From a virus, in IMG/VR virus record IMGVR_UViG_3300046507_000186, positions 1 through 44,730 of that record: DNA of 44,730 nucleotides; one strand, given 5' to 3'. Both the position numbers and the translations under genes were made by a program. Below are positions 39,626 to 44,730 of the stretch, piece after piece. How positions within the stretch are numbered: the stretch's first letter is position 1; each line of letters starts with the position of its first letter. A model generated the notes under the pieces. It was not told the DNA's origin, did no database searches, and saw nothing but the letters and a program-made list of their open reading frames with translations.

Positions 39626-39868
39626 CTGTCTAATAAGTGCTCTGCAATTGGCCGCAAACCCGCGTGGGTTGTTGCCTGTTTCTTAAGCATTCAATTAGAC
39701 AGCAGCCCGCGCCTCGCCTTTACTGGCTTGCCTTTGAGTACCGTTTCACATTCTGATTTGGGATCAGAGGGTCGAAGGTTCGAATCCTTTCGCTCCGACC
39801 AACGAATACGGGGCTTTCAGCGGGGTAGCAAAACTGCTGTCTAATGCCAAGTCTAACGACTGTCTAAT
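39626..39868. repeat. CTGTCTAAT repeats flanking attP (probable integrase arm sites)
   Basis: The 9-mer CTGTCTAAT occurs exactly at 39626-39634, 39837-39845 and 39860-39868 on the plus strand and inverted at 39694-39702, with a weaker AAGTCTAAC at 39849-39857. They lie on both sides of the tRNA-like core, two on the left and three on the right, as expected for arm-type integrase sites. Confidence 0.7.
39752..39801 (+). other. attP core: 3' half of tRNA-Pro(UGG)
   Basis: The sequence folds as the 3' part of a tRNA: anticodon stem TCTGA/TCAGA around loop TTTGGGA (anticodon TGG), variable GGGTC, T-arm GAAGG-TTCGAAT-CCTTT, acceptor strand CGCTCCG, then A and CCA. The 5' half (acceptor, D-arm) is missing, so it is not a working tRNA here. 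Integration by crossing over in this block would restore the 3' end of the host tRNA-Pro gene. The integrase gene points towards it. Confidence 0.88.
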
Positions 39869-39871
39869 AAT

Positions 39872-40093
39872 TTACTGACGCGTCAAGGCGCGGATCGAGT
39901 CGGCGGCATAGCCGGCGTCGAGTTCATCACCCCTACCGAAGAAGCGCTCGAAGGACTTCGCCGCTTCTTCGAGCGTGGCGTTTCTAATGGCTTTGGCGAA
40001 TCCAACGGCGTCAAAGTCATCGACCGTCACGCCACAAGCCATGCTCGTGCTTTTGAAGTCATCCGCCAGGACAATGATTTCTTCCTCAGTCAT
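39872..40093 (-). CDS. Hypothetical protein downstream of integrase, 73 aa
   Basis: An acidic helical protein (MTEEEIIVLADDFKSTSMAC, then LEEAAKSFERFFGRG) overlapping the integrase stop by 4 bp. It lies between the integrase and attP; small proteins here sometimes assist excision, but it lacks an evident DNA-binding motif. Confidence 0.65.
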   Translation of the reverse strand: MTEEEIIVLADDFKSTSMACGVTVDDFDAVGFAKAIRNATLEEAAKSFERFFGRGDELDAGYAADSIRALTRQ

Positions 40094-41175
40094 GCCGCCC
40101 TCCCTGGTATGCGCAGCCGAACGTCCGCGACCGGTACGTTCCGCTGCTTGATGTAGTCTTCCGTCATTTCCTTCGTGGTGTGTGCGCCGGCAACCTGCAG
40201 CGCTTCGATGCTGTAGCCATCGCGCACGCCGTCAGTTAGCGCCTTCGCGCGAATATCCTTGATCGTGTAGCCCAGCTCGGCCAGCTTCGCGCGCTCGGCC
40301 GCAACCTTCCATGCTTTCAGCACCGTGTTCGCCGCGTAGGGCTTGCCCTTCTGCGTGTGGATCACTGGCAGATCGCCGATGCTCGGGCGGCCGTCGATCG
40401 TCTGCACGCGCGCGAGCACGGCTTCGATCTCGGGCGTAATCCTGAAGTCGACGCGCACGCCGCTGCTGTCTTCCGTCTTGCTCGGCACGAAGTGGATCAC
40501 CCCGGCCTTGCGGTCAATGTCCGACCACTTCAGATTACGGATCTCGGTCGAGCGCTGCGCGGTCAGATAGCACAGGTCGACCATGCATTGCATCATCGGG
40601 CCGGTGGGCACTTCGGCAGTGACTTCGCGGCCGGCGCGCTCGTACGTCGTTTCGAGCATGGCCGCACGGATCGCGGCGAAGTGCTCGTCGGTGATATAGG
40701 TCTGCCGCACCTTGGGCTTTTTGAGCTTCACTTCCTTGCACGGATTCGTGTCGCGCTTGTTCTCTGCGACGCACCACTGGAAGAAGCCCGACAGGAACGC
40801 GCGCATCACGCGCTGCATCGGCAGCTTGCCAGCGTACTTGACCTTGAGCCAGTTCGAGATGTGCGACGGCTTCACGTCGGCCACGTTCACGTTACGGAAG
40901 CCCTTGCCCGCGTAGGTGCCGTACGAAGGCCACGCCTTCTCCTTGTGCTCGGCCTTGTGCTTGCGCACGTACTCGTCGATCAGCGGGCGCATGTCGCCGG
41001 TGCCTTCGGGCCGCTCGACCTTCGCGCGCTCGGCGGCGAGCCGCGTCACGAGCACCGTTTCGCTTTCCTCAAGCGAACAGAGCCGAATCCATTTTCGGGA
41101 TATCGGCTCGGACCAGTACCAGGCGCCGTGCTTCTCGTAGACGCGCGGGTATTTAGCTTTTTTGCGAGTGCTCAT
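40090..41175 (-). CDS. int: Tyrosine-recombinase integrase
   Basis: 361 residues from ATG 41175 (MSTRKKAKYPRVYEKHG). Arm-binding N-terminal domain, core-binding helices (SYGTYAGKGFRNVNVADVKP and onward), then the catalytic domain. AQRSTEIRNLKWSDID carries the first Arg, IKDIRAKALTDGVRDG the second, AGAHTTKEMTEDYIKQ the His/Thr and the nucleophile Tyr. It integrates the phage at host tRNA-Pro via the nearby attP. I prefer 41175 to the GTG/ATG at 41211 because it overlaps the stop of the 55-residue gene (ATGA). Confidence 0.93.
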   Translation of the reverse strand: MSTRKKAKYPRVYEKHGAWYWSEPISRKWIRLCSLEESETVLVTRLAAERAKVERPEGTGDMRPLIDEYVRKHKAEHKEKAWPSYGTYAGKGFRNVNVADVKPSHISNWLKVKYAGKLPMQRVMRAFLSGFFQWCVAENKRDTNPCKEVKLKKPKVRQTYITDEHFAAIRAAMLETTYERAGREVTAEVPTGPMMQCMVDLCYLTAQRSTEIRNLKWSDIDRKAGVIHFVPSKTEDSSGVRVDFRITPEIEAVLARVQTIDGRPSIGDLPVIHTQKGKPYAANTVLKAWKVAAERAKLAELGYTIKDIRAKALTDGVRDGYSIEALQVAGAHTTKEMTEDYIKQRNVPVADVRLRIPGRAA

Positions 41176-41339
41176 CGCGTGCCCTTTACCGAGCGTACGT
41201 GGTCGTCCCATCCGGTTTCATACGCCGTTCGGATTAAGTATTCCAGCGGTCCTTCGCCATCGTCCTTCCAGCCCGCTCGACGCGCCTGAGTGAATAGGTT
41301 CTCACCGTGCCGAAGGGCGCGCTGTTGTTCATCAGTCAT
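41172..41339 (-). CDS. Small protein coupled to integrase, 55 aa
   Basis: The frame from ATG 41339-41337 reads MTDEQQRALRHGENLFTQAR, then WKDDGEGPLEYLIRTAYETG. It is helical, polar and mildly acidic. Its start overlaps the end of the DUF4224 gene and its stop overlaps the integrase ATG, so it is a coupled member of the integrase operon. A role in directing integration or excision is possible. No motif recognised. Confidence 0.65.
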   Translation of the reverse strand: MTDEQQRALRHGENLFTQARRAGWKDDGEGPLEYLIRTAYETGWDDHVRSVKGTR

Positions 41340-41556
41340 AGCAGAGTTCAACAGGTTGTGAAGCGGCAGCGCCGGCCGTGCCGTTCTTCTTTGCGAGCAG
41401 CGCGTCGAACTGCACCCAGGTCATCACGAGCTTGCCGTCGGCCGCGCGCGTGACGCTGACACCGAACTGCGCCGCGAACCATTCGGCCTGCTTCGTGTAG
41501 CGGCGCTTGCCGGTGACGCGCACCAGATCATCGTCGGACATCAGTCGGGCATTCAT
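41332..41556 (-). CDS. DUF4224 protein (possible excisionase)
   Basis: 74 residues: RLMSDDDLVRVTGKRRYTKQ, AEWFAAQFGVSVTRAADGKL, VMTWVQFDALLAKK. This is the DUF4224 pattern (a short winged-helix-like fold) that regularly sits immediately upstream of phage integrases and may act as an excisionase. The ATG overlaps the previous stop (ATGA). Confidence 0.8.
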   Translation of the reverse strand: MNARLMSDDDLVRVTGKRRYTKQAEWFAAQFGVSVTRAADGKLVMTWVQFDALLAKKNGTAGAAASQPVELCYD

Positions 41557-41675
41557 AGCAACCCCACATGGTGGCCCCATGCCGCGAGACCAAGGATAGC
41601 GCAGCCGAGCGCCACGCGGACGAGTCGCACAAAGCGATCTGCGTTCAGGATCAGTTCCAGCGACTCGGTGTTCAC
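41553..41675 (-). CDS. Single-pass membrane peptide, 40 aa
   Basis: GTG 41675 overlaps the preceding stop (GTGA). The peptide reads MNTESLELILNADRFVRLVR, then VALGCAILGLAAWGHHVGLL, with one hydrophobic helix at the C-terminal end. Both ends are coupled to neighbours, which supports it as a gene. Function unknown. Confidence 0.6.
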   Translation of the reverse strand: MNTESLELILNADRFVRLVRVALGCAILGLAAWGHHVGLL

Positions 41676-41926
41676 AGCTCGGACTCCACCTTTTCGGTGA
41701 GCACTTTGCGCGCGGTAGCGAGCGCCGGAACGACGTGCTGCTCAAATACACCACATTCAATCTCCACCGCTAGGATATTGGAGATTGTTTCAATGCCGTG
41801 GCTGATATGGCGCTCGACGATAATTTTCAGGTCCGATATGCCGATACAGACGGTATCGTTCAAGTCAGGGTCAGCCGGGTCGGTTTCGCAAACATCGCGC
41901 AATATAAGTTCAGTAGCAGTTGTCAC
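41672..41926 (-). CDS. Hypothetical protein, 84 aa
   Basis: Acidic (MTTATELILRDVCETDPADP) with Cys at 13, 27 and about 58 and a long C-terminal helix (VVPALATARKVLTEKVESEL). No family recognised. It is linked to neighbours by 4-bp overlaps. Confidence 0.68.
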   Translation of the reverse strand: MTTATELILRDVCETDPADPDLNDTVCIGISDLKIIVERHISHGIETISNILAVEIECGVFEQHVVPALATARKVLTEKVESEL

Positions 41927-42201
41927 GGCGCAACCTCATTAAAGAAAGCGTCCACGGCTTCGAGCGTGTCGAGCACGCGCACATCGGCGCCGATGCGGCG
42001 AAGCCGTTGATGCTCTCGGGCCTGGTGGTCGTCGGCGTCCTTGCCGGGGCGCTTGAGTTCGACAAAGAACACGCGGCCGTACGGCAGCACGAGCATGCGG
42101 TCAGGCGCGCCGCGCCGGCCGATGTAGGCCAGCTTGCGCACTTCCCCACCGCGCGCGTTGGCGCAGTCGACGAAGTGCTGCTCGACCTTGCTCTCAAGCA
42201 T
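41923..42201 (-). CDS. VRR-NUC domain nuclease
   Basis: 92 residues of the VRR-NUC fold: KLAYIGRRGAPDRMLVLPYG carries the Asp and VFFVELKRPGKDADDHQ the E-x-K of the restriction-enzyme-like active site, with REHQRLRRIGADVRVLD after it. Stand-alone phage VRR-NUC enzymes cut branched DNA and associate with the SNF2 helicase of the same module. It overlaps neighbours by 4-8 bp. Confidence 0.92.
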   Translation of the reverse strand: MLESKVEQHFVDCANARGGEVRKLAYIGRRGAPDRMLVLPYGRVFFVELKRPGKDADDHQAREHQRLRRIGADVRVLDTLEAVDAFFNEVAP

Positions 42202-42376
42202 GACGACGCCGACGGATGTCGAGGTTCAGCGCTTCGAGCTGCAGGCGATTCGCTTCGCGGATGCAAAACTTCTCGGTGCGGTCGAGCATCTCGCGCTCGC
42301 GCTGGATAGCGTTCAGGTGCGCCGACACGCGGGCGAGTTTGCTTTTCAGGAGCAGGCGGCGGAAGAAGGTTTTCAT
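42194..42376 (-). CDS. Small basic coiled protein, 60 aa, first gene of the integrase operon
   Basis: I start at ATG 42376 (MKTFFRRLLLKSKLARVSAH) because a longer start at 42439 would lie upstream of the predicted transcription start. The protein is basic and helical with a coiled segment (NAIQREREMLDRTEKFCIRE). It begins the operon that is under repressor control. Function unknown. Confidence 0.65.
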   Translation of the reverse strand: MKTFFRRLLLKSKLARVSAHLNAIQREREMLDRTEKFCIREANRLQLEALNLDIRRRRHA

Positions 42377-42394
42377 GTCAGGTCTCACTCGTTT

Positions 42395-42413
42395 TGTCAG
42401 GCGTAACCGTACT
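42395..42413 (-). promoter_or_regulatory. Repressor operator O3-b
   Basis: Read on the minus strand: AGTACGG-TTACG-CCTGACA. It differs from the consensus only in the first base. It overlaps the last bases of the -10 box and the start region of the third promoter. Confidence 0.7.
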
Positions 42414-42439
42414 TTAGTATGTTCGGCGTCACCTGACAA
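42411..42439 (-). promoter_or_regulatory. Third repressor-controlled promoter (integrase/VRR-NUC operon)
   Basis: On the minus strand, -35 TTGTCA (42439-42434), a 17-bp spacer, and -10 TAAAGT (42416-42411). Two operator-like sites overlap it. It would drive the VRR-NUC to integrase genes and shut down in the lysogen. Confidence 0.72.
42420..42438 (+). promoter_or_regulatory. Repressor operator O3-a
   Basis: TGTTCGG-CGTCA-CCTGACA, a full match to the six-site consensus, covering the -35 box and spacer of the third promoter. It lies 25 bp centre-to-centre from O3-b. Confidence 0.78.
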
Positions 42440-42446
42440 GCGCTTT

Positions 42447-44600
42447 TTAATCTTTCCGGTAGCGGTACCCGTCGAACCCAGCCGCAGACAGGGGCAAACC
42501 CTCGGCCCACTCGGGCACGGTGGCGAGCATGGCCGATAGCTTTTCCGCGCTAAAGTCCTCGGTGTCAGGCGTCTCCGTCAGCAATTCGTCGTGGATAGAC
42601 AGCACGATCTGGTAGCCAGCGGTTTCAATGGCCGGCATGTTTTCGAACAGGATGTCGCGCGCGCTCGCCTGACACAGGTTCTCGAACAGCTTGCCGCCGT
42701 ACGTCTTTACGCGCTGCCATTTCCGCGTGTACTGGTTCACGCCCATGTAGCTGATCTGGCCGCCGTCATCGACTCGCGGCGCGATGTAGCAAAGCTGCCG
42801 CCCGCTCGGCATCTGCACGCGCAACCAGTTACCATCACGCCGCATCACCACGCGCCGCGCGCGCACGGTCGTGCCCGGTGAGCAGATCGCCTGAATAGCC
42901 GCGTCTTTCAGTTCAGGCCAATAGCTCGACGTGGCCGGATGCGCGCGGCGCCACAGGCGTTTCAGGATGTCGCAGGCGATGTACACGTCTTTGTCGAGCC
43001 CGAGCGTGCGCTTCTGTTTCGTGGCCCACTCCCACGCGTTGCGCGCTTCGCGCACGATCTCGGGATCAACCGCGTCGAGCGTCGCGAACACCGCCGCGCG
43101 GATCAGGTCGAGTTCCATTTTGTACGTGAGCGTGAACGTCACGAACGCGCCGACGCCGCCTTCGTACGCGAGCGCCAGTTCCTGAATCTTGCCGAGCTGG
43201 CGCATTGCCTTAGTGACGTCCGCGACCGAGACGCCGAACGAGCGCGCGTACGCGAGGATGTACAGATCGACGCCCTTGCGGATCACGTCGCCTTTTTCAT
43301 CGGTGCCGAGAACGGTGTCGTAATCCCGGAACGCCTGCAGCTTCCATTCTTCGTAAGTCAGCCACGCGGCTTTGCGGCCTTCGATGTTCGACAGGTCCGA
43401 CACGTTCAGCTTTCGGCCTTCGGGCACGACGATCGAGCCACGCACCACGTTCGCGGTAAGGCCCATGACGTTACCGAATATCTGGTCGGCGCAGTCAGCC
43501 TTGAGCGCGTCGATACCCATTTCGGTGTAGCGCTCGGCGGTGTCGTCGGCCAGCTTCGCGACGCCCATTTCGCGCATGATCAGTCCGACGTCAGGGCGCG
43601 GCATGTTGCCCGGCTGGAATAGCCGGTGCGCGACGCGGCCGGTGCGGTTAGCGCCGCAGAACTGCATGAGCCCGCGCAGCCGGTCATCGCTCGACACGCC
43701 GCGCAACAGCGTCTTGTACTTCGACGAGCTGGTCATCGTGGCTTCGAGCCGGATTGCCAGCAACTCGCGCAGCGGGTCGGGCAGATCCGGGTCATTGATC
43801 CGGCGCTCAAGCGTGGACTTCTTCAGGTCCGGCAGATCGATGTCGTACTCGGCGAGCAGGTGCTTGAGCAGCTTGTCGCGCTGCGTGGCCTTCTGCACTT
43901 CGCCGTCGGTCAGTTCCTGCGTGCGCGCGGCGTGGCCCTTCTGCGCGCGGTCGATCGCGCGCACCGCGGCGCGGGCGAGTTCGGTGTCCATCTGCATACC
44001 GCGCTGGTTGATGCGCATGTCCAGATGCGAGAACGCGAGTTCCTTTTTGTTGTTCGGGTAATTCCACTTCGGCATCTTGTTGTGGATCGCGCGCATCGCC
44101 GTGATGTCTTTGCCCGCGTACACGAGAAAGCGCGCCCACTCGGCCGGGTGCGTCAGGCGCGTGGCGCGGCTGCCGTCTTTCCTCGGCTTGCAGAACAACT
44201 GGATCAGTGCGTTACCGTCCTTGCTCTTTGCCTGATCGTGCGGGATGCCGAAGATCTGACAGAGCATGTCGAGCGAGCCCGGCAGGCTGTGCGCGTACGC
44301 CTGCACCATCGTGTCGCGCCACTTTTCCAGCGGCATGCGTGCGTGCAGCTCGGGCATGCCGTGGCGCAAAACGGTGTAGTCGAACATGTTCCCGTTTTGC
44401 CACCAGTATTCGTCGGCCTCGTCGATCGCGAAGTCGAGTTCATCGGGCATCGACGCACCGGTCGTGCGGTCCCATGTGCCGACAGGGCCGTCGTCAACGG
44501 CCCACGTGATGATCATGATCTCGACGGGCTCGGCGTAGATGTGCGTGCCCGACTTGAGCGGCGTCGGGCTGTAGGTTTCCGTGTCGAGCCAGAGTTTCAT
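42447..44600 (-). CDS. DNA polymerase family A (PolA-like) with 3'-5' exonuclease domain
   Basis: 717 residues from ATG 44600 (MKLWLDTETYSPTPL). DTET is exonuclease motif I. Polymerase motif A is seen in SDLSNIEGRKAAWL, the fingers helix in QLGKIQELALAYEGGVGAF (the O-helix form K-x6-Y-G), and motif C in VLSIHDELLTETP. This polymerase replicates the phage DNA together with the primase-helicase and the DUF2815 protein. The ATG overlaps the stop of the gene that crosses the circular join (ATGA), which rules out the longer frame upstream. The gene ends about 8 bp before the third promoter's -35 box. Confidence 0.95.
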   Translation of the reverse strand: MKLWLDTETYSPTPLKSGTHIYAEPVEIMIITWAVDDGPVGTWDRTTGASMPDELDFAIDEADEYWWQNGNMFDYTVLRHGMPELHARMPLEKWRDTMVQAYAHSLPGSLDMLCQIFGIPHDQAKSKDGNALIQLFCKPRKDGSRATRLTHPAEWARFLVYAGKDITAMRAIHNKMPKWNYPNNKKELAFSHLDMRINQRGMQMDTELARAAVRAIDRAQKGHAARTQELTDGEVQKATQRDKLLKHLLAEYDIDLPDLKKSTLERRINDPDLPDPLRELLAIRLEATMTSSSKYKTLLRGVSSDDRLRGLMQFCGANRTGRVAHRLFQPGNMPRPDVGLIMREMGVAKLADDTAERYTEMGIDALKADCADQIFGNVMGLTANVVRGSIVVPEGRKLNVSDLSNIEGRKAAWLTYEEWKLQAFRDYDTVLGTDEKGDVIRKGVDLYILAYARSFGVSVADVTKAMRQLGKIQELALAYEGGVGAFVTFTLTYKMELDLIRAAVFATLDAVDPEIVREARNAWEWATKQKRTLGLDKDVYIACDILKRLWRRAHPATSSYWPELKDAAIQAICSPGTTVRARRVVMRRDGNWLRVQMPSGRQLCYIAPRVDDGGQISYMGVNQYTRKWQRVKTYGGKLFENLCQASARDILFENMPAIETAGYQIVLSIHDELLTETPDTEDFSAEKLSAMLATVPEWAEGLPLSAAGFDGYRYRKD

Positions 44601-44618
44601 AGAAGGTCTGCGCCGTCG
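44596..44618 (-). repeat. 23-bp sequence shared with the primase gene boundary
   Basis: Identical to 8300-8322 in inverted orientation. Both copies encode a GADLL C-terminus and the ATGAA start of a replication gene. Confidence 0.9.
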
Positions 44619-44730
44619 AGTTCTTCGGGCTCTGTGCTCTCGATGACGTCGAGTGACAGGTCGACAAACCACGAGGCAGGGATGGGGTCGAGCGGCTTTG
44701 CAACCCGGTCTTTCAGCAGTTCAAATCGGA
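44597..44730 (-). CDS. C-terminal end of the zinc-finger-like protein (rest at 1-407)
   Basis: The last codons of the 137-residue gene that crosses the join lie here, with its TGA at 44599-44597. Bases 44604-44730 duplicate 1-127, so this is the same coding sequence seen twice, not a second gene. Confidence 0.8.
   Translation of the reverse strand, partial: RFELLKDRVAKPLDPIPASWFVDLSLDVIESTEPEELDGADLL
44604..44730. repeat. 127-bp terminal redundancy with bases 1-127
   Basis: The last 127 bases of the window equal the first 127. An exact overlap of this length at the ends of a contig is typical of an assembler closing a circle with a k-mer of 127. It shows a circular or circularly permuted molecule, not necessarily a physical terminal repeat. 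Confidence 0.95.

Noticed and set aside
39752-39801. A functional tRNA gene
   Set aside because: Only the anticodon arm, T-arm and 3' acceptor strand are present. No D-arm or 5' acceptor strand precedes it, so it is an attP core.
1-44730. CRISPR array or insertion sequence
   Set aside because: No regularly spaced repeats of CRISPR type and no transposase-like frame or terminal inverted repeats were found; the CTACACCA repeats are too short and irregular.

Overview
The window is a complete temperate podovirus (short-tailed phage) genome, assembled as a circle. Bases 44604-44730 repeat bases 1-127 exactly, so the unique length is 44,603 bp and one gene crosses the join. High GC, Burkholderiales-like codon use, and structural proteins that resemble those of Bordetella phage BPP-1 (Bbp16, Bbp17, Bbp19 families) and the Bcep22-like phages point to a Burkholderia, Paraburkholderia or related host. 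This is inferred from protein appearance only; no database was searched.

Layout. A CI-type repressor (6782-6099, minus) and a YdaS/Cro-like gene (6870, plus) diverge from a switch region. Leftward promoter PL (about 5888-5860) drives an early minus-strand operon: small proteins, a Cas4/RecB-like nuclease (DUF2800), a DUF2815 ssDNA-binding protein, a disordered protein, a structured non-coding stretch, small membrane and Zn/HNH proteins, and, across the join, DNA polymerase A (ends 42447). A third repressor-controlled promoter (42439-42411) drives a VRR-NUC nuclease, small genes, a DUF4224 protein and a tyrosine integrase. The integrase points at an attP whose core is the 3' half of a tRNA-Pro(UGG) gene (39752-39801), flanked by repeats that look like integrase arm sites. 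Past attP, on the minus strand, lie an SNF2 helicase, two small membrane proteins and an acyltransferase likely to modify host surface glycans.

Rightward promoter PR (6806-6834) leads into cro, a C5 methyltransferase overlapped almost completely by a second conserved-looking gene in another frame, a primase-helicase (AEP plus VapE), an iteron-bearing origin candidate (10531-10703), then packaging (TerS, TerL), portal, scaffold, capsid, cement, tail adaptor and nozzle. The ejection proteins follow: a small internal protein, a transglycosylase protein, and a 2,017-residue polyvalent protein with a metallopeptidase motif. After them come a beta-helix tail fibre or tailspike, a lysis cassette (holin candidates, a lambda R-type transglycosylase, nested spanins) and a signal-peptide-bearing fibre-like protein.

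Control elements read directly from sequence: six copies of a 19-bp operator (TGTWCGG-N5-CCTRACA) placed as pairs at three promoters, and an 11-mer (CGTTCACATAC) found four times, three of them in the gaps before late gene blocks. The most unusual points are the dual-frame methyltransferase locus, the repressor regulon, the iteron array, the recurring late 11-mer, the structured early-operon spacer and the polyvalent ejection protein.
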